Below are positions 10,402 through 20,290 of a stretch of 64,000 nt of DNA, in pieces (position 1 is the stretch's first letter; each line of letters begins with the position of its first letter). The notes below the pieces were generated by a model. The model ran no database searches and was not told where the DNA came from. It was given only the letters and a program-made list of their open reading frames with translations. The translations under genes and the position numbers were made by a program. Origin of the DNA: Atriophallophorus winterbourni (Eukaryota; Platyhelminthes; Trematoda; Plagiorchiida; Microphallidae). The DNA is taken from contig JACCGJ010005871.1 of NCBI GenBank assembly GCA_013407085.1, positions 19,649 through 83,648 on the forward strand. Reading direction: 5' to 3'.

Positions 10402-12385
10402 TCATGTGGAGACAGTAAGATCTGAGGTAAAATGAGCGGTAAAGTGGTAAACAAATATATACTTGTAGGCCACAGCTATACAGGGTTCTTACAAAAAACC
10501 ACGATGTTCAAATACATAAAAATAAACTTATTCCAAGCTAAGTGCTCTAGGCGCTTATAAAAGACCAATATATTTTGATCCTCACATTCCCATTCCTCTC
10601 GCACCACTACCGGTTTCTGGCTGTTTGCCTTCATCGGGTGAAATCAGTAAGATCAGCGCCAGTGAGAATTTAACAAGGGGTAGTGCGATAAACAGAGGTA
10701 TACTTGTAGGTCTCTCTTGTATAAGGATATTACAAAGAACCACGTCGTTGAAATAGAAACACAAAGTAAATCCTGACCAAGTGATAGAGGCTCATATAAA
10801 AACAATATATTTTGGTGCTCACATCCCAGTACCTTAGCCACCACTAACGGCATCGGGCTGTTTTCCGTCATCGGGTGAAATCAGTAAGATCAGCTTCAGT
10901 TGACCTTGAATCAGTGTTAAATTGGTATACAAGATATACTTGAAAGCCGATGTAGTATAGAATTCTTGATAAGAACTAACAAGTTCGAATACAGAATCAC
11001 AACTGATTTCTGACCAATTACTCGAAGTGCTTATAAAAGACCAATATATTTTGGTGCTCACATCTCCATCCCGAACACACCAATAACGGCTTCTGCCTGT
11101 TTCCGGGCATCGGGGGAAATCAGTAAGATCAGAGTCAGTGAGACTTGAAAAAGTGGTAATGTGGTAAACCGATGAATGCTTGTATGTCACCGTTGTATAG
11201 GATTCTTGCGAAGAACCACGATGTTCAAATACAGAATCACAAAGTGATTCCTAGCCATGCGCTCACGGCGCATATATTAGACCTTTCTATTTTGGTGCGC
11301 ACATCCCAATCACTTACACACTGATACCTGTTTCTGGCATTTTGCCTTCATCAGGTGGAGACAGTAAGATCATTGTCAGTGAACATAGAAACAGTGGTAG
11401 TTTTAAAAAATACATACATGTATGCCACTGTTTTATGGGATTCTTACAAAGAACCACCATGTTCGAATACTTAATCACAAATTGATTCCTGACCAAGCCC
11501 TCAATGTGCTTATAAAAGACAAATATATTTTTACTGCTTGCATCCACATCCCTTCAAAACCATTACCTGTACACCAGTACACCTTCACAAAATGGAGACA
11601 ATGAGAACAGATTCGTTGAGCTATGAAACAGTGGTAAAGTTTTAAACAAAAATAAACTTGTGTGCCATTCCGGCCTTGTTCTGTTTTCCTGAGTGTTGGG
11701 TTAAGAATAACGCATAGATTGGTAGAACGCAACGACTGTCTTCGCTGCAACATCGACAATTCATCCATCATAACAGTATGCCACTTTGGGTTCTTACAAA
11801 GAACCACGATGTTCAAATACAAAATCACAGAGGGATTCCCGTCCAAGCGCTCGAGGCGTTAATATAAGAACAATATATTTTAGTGCTCACATAAACAATC
11901 CTTTACACACCACTACCATTTTCGGTCTGCTTACCGTCATCAGGTAGAGTCAGTATTATCAGGTTCTGTGGGCCCAAAATTATTATTAACGTGCAGAAAA
12001 AGATATGCCTTTATGCCACTGTTTTATAGGGTTCTTGCGAAGAACCACGATGTTTAAATACTAAATCACTAAATGATTGATGACAAAGCGCTTGAGGCGC
12101 TTATAAAAGTTCACGCAATTTCCCTTCATCAAGTAGAGACCTTAAGATCAAGTTAAGTGAGCCTTGAAACCGCGGTAAAGTGTTGCATAGGATTTTCAAA
12201 TATAGAATCACAAAGTGATTCCTGGCTAAGCGCTCGAGGCTCTTATATAAGACCAATGTATTGTGATCCTCACATATTTGTCCCTTACACACCACTATCA
12301 ATTTCTGTGTCTTTGCCGTTATAAAGTGGAAACAGTAAGGCCTGTTTCAGTTTGCCTTGAAATAGTGGTAAATGTTTATTATTCT
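10402..12385 (-). repeat. Hammerhead-bearing tandem array 2 (~8 units)
   Basis: This is the same ~240-bp monomer family and orientation as array 1. Hammerhead-like blocks lie near 10615, 10850, 11090, 11335, 11575 (degenerate), 11920, 12130 (partly deleted) and 12305. Copies near 11335 and 11920 keep CTGATGA and GAAA on the minus strand; those near 10615 and 10850 read CCGATGA. The hairpin trio and TATAAAAG are visible in most units. The array starts inside a monomer directly at the CR1-C 3' end and stops next to a CR1-A fragment. A ~106-bp foreign insertion lies at 11670-11775. Confidence 0.75.
11670..11775. other. ~106-bp insertion inside a tandem-repeat monomer
   Basis: Between GTGTGCCATT (11660-11669) and GTATGCCACT (11776-11785), a block of about 106 bp does not match any other monomer. 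The two flanking decamers both derive from the same single position of the monomer (usually GTATGCCACT), so they look like a target-site duplication with two later substitutions. The inserted sequence has no recognised coding potential, terminal inverted repeat or tail. It may be a short non-autonomous element or filler DNA. Confidence 0.4.
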
Positions 12386-12394
12386 TCGGTGATT

Positions 12395-13195
12395 ATTCTT
12401 TTAAATAGACAAAAGATAAAGAATATTGGCGTTTGGACCAGTGGAAGTCAGAATAATAGCATGTAATGCGAAGCCTTGTACAATCTAGCTGGCCGCATGC
12501 TAGGTATGCTGCGGCGTATTTTTGGACTTTTTTCGTTATATAATCCCCTTTGCTCCTCAATACGTATATTATTCCAGTGATGGATTACTCAGTGCAAGCT
12601 TGTGCACCATTGCTACAAAAGGACTTCAAGATGCTTGAGAGAATTTATCGCAGAGCAAATAAAATGGTGTGCTGTGACGCGACCATCCTTAATTTGGATA
12701 CACTGGCTCGCAGACAGATTTAATCCTCACCTATAAAATACTGAACTCAAAGATTAATACTCTGAGGTATTTATTTTGTCCCCGCTCAAACCACACACTC
12801 ACACAGTGGTATTGGTTATTCCATATTCTCACCGAAACTTACATCGGTTCTTCTATTTGGTGCTTGCTTGTTTCTTATAGAACTCCTTACCGTCAAACGT
12901 GCAATCATCTAGTGAAAGGATTTTCAGGAACAAACCGGATATATTTATGCTTAGTAATTTCACACTACATCCCGTTTATATAACACGACATTTATCCTAC
13001 GAATACTTTTCTATCATACCGAGACAATACGTGACATTTTTTCTAACTACAAAAACGTCGACCTTCCAAGTGCCTCAATTTTTGTATATATTCATTGTCC
13101 TTGTACGAATATAATATGGCGTTGTACAGCTAAAATCGTTTTATATCATAAATTCGTCAATCTTGAATATTCGATCTTGAATATTTTGATCAATA
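12395..13195 (+). mobile_element. CR1-A LINE 3' end, 5'-truncated
   Basis: The segment opens with a decayed match to the TGVWISGG region of the copy at 55590-56276 and runs through the C-terminal domain into the 3' UTR. The end, with repeated ATCTTGAATATT units at about 13165-13193, parallels the tails at 3140-3160 and 58040-58075. Frames are shredded. It directly follows repeat array 2. Confidence 0.75.
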
Positions 13196-13319
13196 TTATA
13201 CCAAGTTTTCATTAGCAAGGCAGAAAAAATTCCATCAATGAATTTCGTTTGAGTCCAAGTCATGAGGTTCGAAATCACAATTAATTTTTTTTAGATTGAA
13301 TTTCGCACAATTCTTTTCC

Positions 13320-14440
13320 ATTGTTTCTACTTTCCATGGTGCCTCGTGTAGTTGCTGCGGATATTCGTAGATGCATTTGGTTGATTCGGTGGCGAAATCA
13401 AATCAGGGTTATTCACATCCGCGCACTTTATGTCGTACGCAGCTCGAAATGGAATTTCAGGAGGGGCCAATTTTCGGGTATTTTTACCAGACCTCGAATA
13501 TCATATCTTTCATTTCGTCTGTTCGAAATTATATTTTAAGTGGAAAAGGCTGTTAAGATTAGTTTTACTTAAGTCGCATAACATGAGCCGTTATTAAGTG
13601 ACTGTTCTGTAAAATTCTTCATTCACACCAGTCGTTTTACAGTTGTTTACTTGCTTCTCGTTCGTTTGATCTGGGTACGATATGAACGATAACAGCTCGG
13701 CGGTTTATAGCTTCTTTTGCTAATTCAGAATTGTTGCGTCATAGTTTTCGTTCTTTCCACGGAACAAAAGAAATATTCTTATAGCGGACGCATTTCCGAG
13801 TTTAAGGGATGAGGTGAGTATGATATTTTCTACATCTTTTACAAACGTTTGTATTACACGTAGTTGCCTGGGTTAGTTCTCAAGAGTTCGGGGGTCTAAT
13901 AAATCGTGCCAACGAAACGGGCGAGGCAGTATTACCTAAGCTTTGATAATGATAATTTCGTTGTTTCCTCTTATCTGTCTCTCGTTGTTTTAGCGACAAC
14001 GCTGTTGATTCTGTGAGTTTACTGCAAATTACCCTTGGTCTTCTATCTTTGTCTTCCGAGTCATTTTCGTGTGTAAAACCTTCTGTCCTAGCTTATGCAC
14101 ATCCTTCGTAAATTTTACACTTTCATTTCTTTAACTACAGGCATGCTTCGTAGAAATAGTGTTTGTACCGAGTGGTTAGGAGGGAGTTTGATTGATTGAT
14201 TTTTTTTATTAAGGTGTGTTTCAGGGGGTAGTTATGGCTCCACTATGAAACATACTTGCACGTGGTAAAGGCCTGTGTTTTTAGTTGACTTCTGCGCTTC
14301 CTGCCACGAATATGCTTTGAAATACTCTAACGTTCCTTCGAGTTGTTTAAGGATCGCTTCTATAGCTAACATGCGTATTGCAATAATTGACTCAGAGTTA
14401 TCAGCTCTTGAGAAAGCACTCGAATCGTTTACCCTACATG
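13320..14440 (-). pseudogene. CR1-C-like ORF1 fragment, inverted
   Basis: Reading the minus strand from 14440 down to 13320 gives the same order as ORF1 at 6490-7700: the coiled-coil-like start (about 14440-14250), the block ending in the DDR...LGN-like and pRTHPG-like region (about 14000-13830), and the second block with a conserved CCTCCTGAAATTC stretch (about 13460). Only ORF1 is present; no endonuclease or RT follows. About 70-100 bp near 14150-14240 has no match to the other copy. The plus-strand frames at 13321-13556 are shadows. Confidence 0.65.
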
Positions 14441-14479
14441 GATTACATGCATATAAATATGCCTAGAAATTTGTCATTA

Positions 14480-16240
14480 TTTATTAAAGCCACTGATCCC
14501 GATGACAAAATTGAGTCACAATTCGCATAAGCAGTAATCGAACACAAGTGGCATTCAACTTGGCTCAATTTGAAATATTTGGCACGTCGGCGTCAAATGA
14601 GTTATGAGTCACGTGGTCAGCTATCGTGTGAGTCACTGGGCTACACTGTCGTTTATTGATCGGTGGATATCTGTGGGGTGAAATACAAGCGGACACGGTT
14701 TAGTACGATCCAACGAGTAATAAAGAGCTGTGTCAACTCTCGGTAGATTCGAGATGCTGAAAGCTTCCTGGCCATATTGGGGTAGTTGCTTATTCAAAAT
14801 TTAAAGCGATGTTAACGCGTAGTTGAAACATGACAATTTTGATGCGAAGAAATTTCCGTGCAATCGGTTATAGCAGTTTAGTGCTATGAATACACGATCG
14901 GTCCCAAACATTCCTATCAATTGGAAAATTTTGACTTACGTGGATTCACGTCTTTCGAACTTGAAATTTGAATACCCCGAACGAGCGAGTTGAGACAAGG
15001 TCAACGATATATGACCCGTCTTGATCACACAATGGGCAAAGTAAAATAAGTGTGGGTCTGTGGTAGCTGAAAGAACAGCTTGCAAATTAAAGGCATAAAA
15101 TGTGTGGCTAGGATGCTGCAATGGGTTTTCGGAGCAAGTTCACCTGAGACTTTGCCTTCACTGAGCAACACATACAGCCAGCCACGAAATGAGCTTCACA
15201 AATTTTGGACTAAGAAAGAATGACTTTCTTGGTGGAATATACGAACGAGCAATTAAAGTGTGTAGCGCTTTCTAGAAACTACCGTGCGAGCATCAATTGC
15301 AAACTTTAAGCCTTCCCACTCGTTTCTATGTAGCATTCCGTGTGATGTGATAATGACTACAAAATACTACATACTCCAAAACCCAATGCTTTTATATCTT
15401 CATTACACTCGTAACACTTGCCACTCATCTGCATTAAAAATCCACCATTTTCGCCATTGCTGCCGCCGGTACGTGCTCGCTTTTTTGAATGGCTCTCTCT
15501 GAAGCTGTTGTTACCTTCCCTAGCGTCAAGACATTCATTCGGAAGTTATACGCATTATTGTAGAACGTTTTGACGACACATGCGTAATAAGTCCTGTTGA
15601 GTATATAACTAGCTATACGTAACATTATATGGAACAATGTTCGTTAATGATTCATTATTAATTTTGCTTGAACAAATACTTATTATCCTTAGGAAATTGT
15701 GCTACTTAAAGCTATATGCCGCTATAATTTCTTGAAACTTGAATGAATTTCACAAAGTTTTCTCAAATGACGCTTGTCATAGTATATTTCATGAGCATTT
15801 GAAGTAGATTTGCTTTGGTGGTGGAAGTCCCGCGGAGGCTGTCATGCGGATGCGGCTCTATTTATTTGATTGAATGTATGTTTCATTCAAGACACATGTG
15901 CCTCATCTGTGCTCACCTTTCCACAAATTCCCAAGAAGATCGGAATAGGCAACCTAAAGCTTGCTACAATAGTTACTCAACCGTTTTAAAATGTCAATCG
16001 CTTTGCCAGAATTTTACGCTTCATGCGAACGCGTATTAAGCAGTCAATTAACTGACCCAAATGAAATATGAATAGAGCTAGAGCATGCGGAGGATTTGGA
16101 CTTGATTTAATGGAGGCTCAAAAGATTAAAGGTTTGTACGAAGATGTTAAATTGGCATTGCAGAAGTATTTGTTTTTCATGTGATTGAGACCAACCAATT
16201 GTAGGGAGACCTTGGTAAATTACCATTGGCAAATTGTATT
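14480..16240. other. Mostly unrecognised DNA; short PLE-repeat-like patch
   Basis: No gene is recognised here. A patch at about 14843-14880 resembles the outer part of the PLE terminal repeat at 19381-19430 (shared GTGCAATCGGTTA core), and a GAATACACGATCGGTCC block follows it in opposite orientation to the related block at 19360-19376. The remaining open frames are short, AT-rich and lack recognisable motifs or convincing splice context. Confidence 0.35.
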
Positions 16241-16247
16241 TGGCATA

Positions 16248-16271
16248 AATAATAATAATAATAATAATAAT
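16248..16271 (+). repeat. (AAT)n microsatellite
   Basis: About eight uninterrupted AAT triplets. On the minus strand this lies downstream of the stop codon of the CDK inhibitor gene, possibly in its 3' flank. Confidence 0.9.
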
Positions 16272-16527
16272 ATAAAATAGAAATCTCATTCCAGGTTACA
16301 CTTGTCTATAGGCACAAACTTGTTTTTGTAATTCACATTAATACCGGCACAATGAGTGATGTAGTCATTCTAAAGCGATCTACGTCTTTTGTAAAAGAAT
16401 AAAGCTCCTAGTCATTTTTCGTTCGGCTGTTTTTGCTCATTGTTTGTATACTCTCTCTTGTTCACTTGTACGCCAGGAACATCACAAAACTTCCCGGTGA
16501 CCAAAAATGAAAGAACCTTCCATTCAA

Positions 16528-18201
16528 TCAAGCGTTGGATGGTATCGAACGATGCCTGTCGAGCAATTCTGAAAGTAAAGGAACGGAAAAACGAATAGGA
16601 TTATTAAATTCATCATTTTACACGTTTAGATATTTATATAACACTCTACTAGTGTCATCACATTTATTGGTCGTACATTGAACCGTTCGTCACATAAAAT
16701 GGATACCATCTTTATACCTTTATAGGTCTAGATGCTCTCGGGATAACTGATCTCGAACATTTGAGGAACCGATACTAGTAAAACTATTCAATCACCTGAA
16801 TGTTAGACAATGAGAAAAAAATTACCGAGAATGATAGTGGATAATCTAGATTCGTGTGCAAGCGATTCAGCGGAAGCCGTATGAACGAAGTCTCAGGAGA
16901 ATCTGCAGAGTTCCCGAGATTTTTTTAAGGTGGCGTACGGATTCAAGAATGTATGGACAATAATATCGAATCCCGTTCAAATCACTGCACGTTTGTATTG
17001 AAAAAGAATACTACAAGTATAGTCCATCCGTGACATTAAATATCTCATGTAAAATTATGCAAAAATTATTATTATTAATTAATATTATTAATATTACGTT
17101 TATAAGTTGCTGTATAAAATATACCTTTCGTATTTATGTAGGTGAATTAGTTGAAACCTAATATAAAGCATGAGTAAGATGTACGCCACTTTGTGTGATC
17201 GCTGGCGGACTACTTTACCATATAAATGTTTGCTCATGATCCCAATTTATATTATAAACGAATTGTTCACGCAAGCTTTTCTTTCGGAAAAACCGACAAA
17301 TTATTCTATTAACACTTCATATTTTCAAGCGCATGCGGATCCTGATCTTACTGTCCCTACCTGATGAGTGCAAACAGCACGAACCGGTCGTGGGGTGTGT
17401 GTGACGGAAAAGCATGCAAATGAATCTTTTGTTTCATATGAATCTTTTATATGTGCAACATGTTAAAATAATAGCTTAGGAAATTCAGACTGTTCATACA
17501 AAGCTATAAATTAGTGTCGTCTTACCAGGTAAGGTGAGTTGACGCAAGCTTCTGTGGCGATTCGTTGTTACTTTGATGTTCTCATACCCTTCTACGCTGT
17601 CACGACTATCCTTTACAACACTCGACGGCTGACCGTCACGTCTAGAAGGAATAGCAGAAGGTTGACGTTTCTTCAAGGAGGTTAACCCGGGATTATTCGT
17701 TTCATCTTTACACGAATATCTCCGAACGCGCAACTGCCAGAAAGCTAGCAAAGGTGGAGTAGGAAAGCTTGCTTCCTCATGCAAAAAACACGAATCGTTC
17801 GGTTGCGTATAGGGAGCCACGCATTTCGAAAATGTGTTCAAAATTTTGCAAGGTGTTACCGGAACACTTTTATTCACAATGGACAGTGAGTACTTCACTG
17901 GGAGATAAAACCGTGGAACTGAATCAGAACCCCCGTCGATTTCCTCCCAGTGCCATTTGTGTGATTTGTGCGCGCAGCCAAAATCCTGGGATATATTATT
18001 CTCTCTTTCATTGTCCCATGTTTGAAGTGTTTGTATATCAAAATTGTACGTGTGACGAAATCGTTGCACGCTTAGTTCACAAGCGGTCTCCAGATTATCT
18101 TGGATCTGTTGAGTGCGTAATCGCCATAGTTCTGGGTGATTTTGTTGATTATTGAGCGAGCCAAATAGGCATCGAACAGGACTCGTTGGATCAATCGGCA
18201 T
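16528..18201 (-). CDS. Cip/Kip-family cyclin-dependent kinase inhibitor (p27/dacapo-like), two exons
   Basis: Members of this family bind cyclin-CDK complexes in the nucleus and restrain the G1/S transition. Exon 1 is 18201-17526 and encodes residues 1-225 plus one base. The donor reads G|GTAAGAC at 17525. The acceptor TTTACTTTCAG precedes exon 2 (16568-16528), which joins in frame, adds 13 residues and ends in TGA, giving about 238 residues. The inhibitory domain is clear: RCLFG at 10-14 is the cyclin-binding RxLFG motif, YNFD at 52-55 matches the WNFDF block, and WEEIDGGSDSVPRFY at 85-99 matches the WQEVE...FYYR region, whose FY enters the CDK ATP pocket. The stretch between YNFD and WEE is longer than in vertebrate p27. 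A basic patch KKRQPSAIPSRRDG near 177-190 could be a nuclear signal. TP sites occur at about 116 and 148. The start has A at -3. The first 225 residues are one uninterrupted frame. Splicing is predicted, not observed. Confidence 0.82.
17333..17425 (+). ncRNA. Hammerhead-like ribozyme, single copy (type HHR-B)
   Basis: The segments in order are stem I strand CCCTAC (17355-17360), CTGATGA (17361-17367), stem II GTGC / loop AAACA / GCAC (17368-17380), GAA (17381-17383), CCGGTC (17384-17389) and stem I partner GTGGGG (17390-17395). Stem I pairs six positions with one G-U. Stem II is perfect with the canonical G-C closing pair. One deviation matters: the core usually needs GAAA and only GAA is present. 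A ~95-bp relative lies inverted at 25960-26055 with the same missing A. The site is in the single intron of the CDK inhibitor gene, antisense to it. Confidence 0.6.
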
Positions 18202-18240
18202 GTTTGCAAGAAAGAACCAATTCCTCGTGCGATGGAAATG

Positions 18241-18392
18241 ATTTATAGCAATGTAATTGCCACCTGGGGATCATTTATCCAATCATATTTTGCGAGGGTT
18301 TTTCACCAATCAGAGAGAGGCTTCGCGCGTCCCGTCGTGTCACGTTAAGCAGACAGCGGGGGGGTGTAGTAATGAAACTTCTAGGCGATTGG
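18241..18392 (-). promoter_or_regulatory. Candidate promoter of the CDK inhibitor gene
   Basis: Upstream of the start codon at 18201 lie CCAATCA (18279-18285), CCAATCAG (18306-18313) and ATTGG (18388-18392), matching NF-Y-type CCAAT boxes that are common in cell-cycle promoters. A TATAAAT on the minus strand at 18247-18241 is about 40 bp before the ATG. The stretch at 18318-18360 is richer in G, C and CpG than its surroundings. No transcript start can be seen from sequence alone. Confidence 0.35.
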
Positions 18393-18469
18393 TCTAAATT
18401 GACGAGGTTTAGCCGAACGAGGCTTAGCCATAACAACTGTAAAAAATAAACTCAGCTAGAATTAAACAA

Positions 18470-19105
18470 AGTTATACTTGAATGCCACTGTAAGTGCGGG
18501 GGATGTGAGCACCATATTACTTCAGCTAGGATTAGTTCACAAAATTTTAGAGCAATTTGATAATAGAGTTTATGAACATGCAAAACAACTACGTGTATTT
18601 GACAGAAAGATAAAAAAACATAAATAAATATTTATTTGTTTACCCGAAGTGCCAAAGAACAAAATTAATTTATTCACACAAATCTCGGGAAAATGATTAG
18701 CCAACGAGATTCCATCACATACACACTGCTCTCGCAATACTTTTGCTGTAGTTATTTCGAAAGCTCACCATTTTTCAGTGTAGTGAAGGCGATTACATTT
18801 ATAAACATAAAACAGGAATCTTGACACTTAAATTATGTCACTGTAATTTGTTGCTCACATCCACAGATCTCCACAATCGATTTCTGACTGCTGGGCGTAA
18901 TCAAGCGGAGGCATCGTGATTTGTTTCATCAAGACTTATCACAGTGGAAGAGTGATAAACGATGCAAGAACTTGAAGCCATTGTTAAATAGGGTTCGTTT
19001 AACGCAGCACGATGATTAAACACAGAATCACATAATGATTTCTTGTCAAACCATCAAGACGCTTATAAAAGTCAAATGTGATGTTTTGCTGACATCCCCA
19101 GCACT
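18470..19105 (-). repeat. Diverged hammerhead-family monomer copies
   Basis: At 18840-19105 a single diverged monomer keeps the order of the arrays: GTTGCTCACATCC, a degraded TTTCTGACTG hammerhead block, GGTTCG, AATCACATAATGATT and CGCTTATAAAAG. A short fragment at 18470-18490 (ATACTTGAATGCCACTG) and an opposite-orientation GGGATGTGAGCACCATA at 18500-18516 are further scraps. The hammerhead core is no longer intact. The intervening 18530-18840 holds nothing recognisable. Confidence 0.55.
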
Positions 19106-19738
19106 AATGTTAAGTTATGTGGAGTTATATGCGTTTACTAATTGCACCGGTCTCTCAAGTCGCCTTCTTTTACATTTATTCTCAGTGTTTATACGGCTCA
19201 CCTTCATATTCCTTGCATTACTTTAACGGATTTACAATCACCAAATGGTGTAGCAAAGATGTTGCATGTTCAACTCAACTCGTTGTGAAACCACATGACG
19301 GTGGACGTCGCGGCTGATCGATAACAAAAAAGGTGAAGAAATCGATTGGAATATATTTTGGACCGATCGTGTATTCCAAATGCAAAGAAATTTGAGTGCA
19401 ATCGGTTAGAGTAGTTTTTGGGTAACGTTTCACTTCTGACACCGAAGCTTCGTCATACCAAGCGTGATAGTCAAGACAGGGAACATGACTAAGTAGCAGT
19501 CAACCCACTACCACTTATATGACTTTACCGCTAAACAGCCTATAGTACGCCTACGGTGTGTCACGTCTCGTGGGAATGACCAGGATCAGTGGTCGATTTT
19601 CCTCTTAGTGTGTAACCACGTCAATCAGATACAAGTGAACACGGTCAAGGTCAGTTGACCCAGCGGCCCACATGCGTAAAAGTGCATAACTAACGAGGCT
19701 AAGGTTAATGTATTTTTGAAGAAAAACAAAAATAAAAT

Positions 19739-20140
19739 TAACTAGTAGGTATAAGGTGAATAAAACTATTTACTTTCGCATCAGTGCGCCAGATTGTGAA
19801 GATTTCTGCTACATCCACCTTATTTACCGCTTTGGTAATTTCGACCGCCTCCACATGTAGGCGTTCGGTATACGGTTTAATACCGCGTCTCAATATTTCC
19901 ACATTGTCTAGATCGAAGCTGTGGCCTGTATCTAAAACGGAATCACGAATTAGGGATTGATATTCCATCGCATCCCGGGGTTGTCTCCGGACACGCTTTC
20001 GGTGTTTTTCGCTTCTAGTGTAAATTTCCCTGGAAGTCTGCCTTATGTAAACACCTGAACAGTCAATTCAGTTGATTCCGTAGATGCTGTTCGCAACGCT
20101 AGATAAAGGTATTTTATCCTTGAGGTGCATCATAACCAAA
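19739..20140 (-). pseudogene. PLE GIY-YIG endonuclease domain, C-terminal part
   Basis: The minus strand reads a SIYGIN block, then IDCSGVYIRQTSREIYTRSE and KHRKRVRRQ, continuing in the 76-codon frame 19738-19968 (MEYQSLIRDSVLDTGHSF ... PYTERLHVEAVEITKA). This matches the layout of the Penelope endonuclease: a Cys pair, GVY, YIGQT, a conserved R and a following EH. Here the first Cys is a TGA stop and YIGQT is YIRQT, so catalytic residues and frame are compromised. Confidence 0.65.
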
Positions 20141-20242
20141 CGGGACACACTGTAGGCGTACCAAGGGCTGTTTAGCGGTAAGGTCAAATAAGTGGTGGTG
20201 GGTTGACTACTACTTAATCATGTTCCCTGTCCTGACTATCAC

Positions 20243-20290
20243 ACTTGGTCTGACGAAGCTTCTGTGTCAGAAGTGAAACGTTACCCAAAA
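20243..20290 (+). ncRNA. Hammerhead ribozyme motif in the PLE terminal repeat
   Basis: The segments are CTTGGT (stem I strand, ending at 20249), CTGACGA (20250-20256), stem II with A-T closing, a bulged G and CTTCTG / TGT / CAGAAG pairing (20257-20274), GAAA (20275-20278), CGT forming a tiny self-complementary ACGT stem III, GTT as the cleavage triplet ending at 20282, then ACCCAA (20283-20288) as the stem I partner with one bulge. Hammerheads with minimal stem III are established in Penelope-like elements. The left-arm copy on the minus strand reads ATGACGA instead of CTGACGA. Confidence 0.6.

Noticed and set aside
4430..12385. CRISPR-like regular spacing of short palindromes
   Set aside because: The whole ~240-bp unit is repeated including the spacers, and the context is an animal genome full of LINEs. 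This is tandem satellite or retrozyme DNA.
17769..18155. 128-codon plus-strand frame
   Set aside because: It lies antisense within exon 1 of the CDK inhibitor, whose minus-strand frame carries recognisable CDI motifs. This frame has none.
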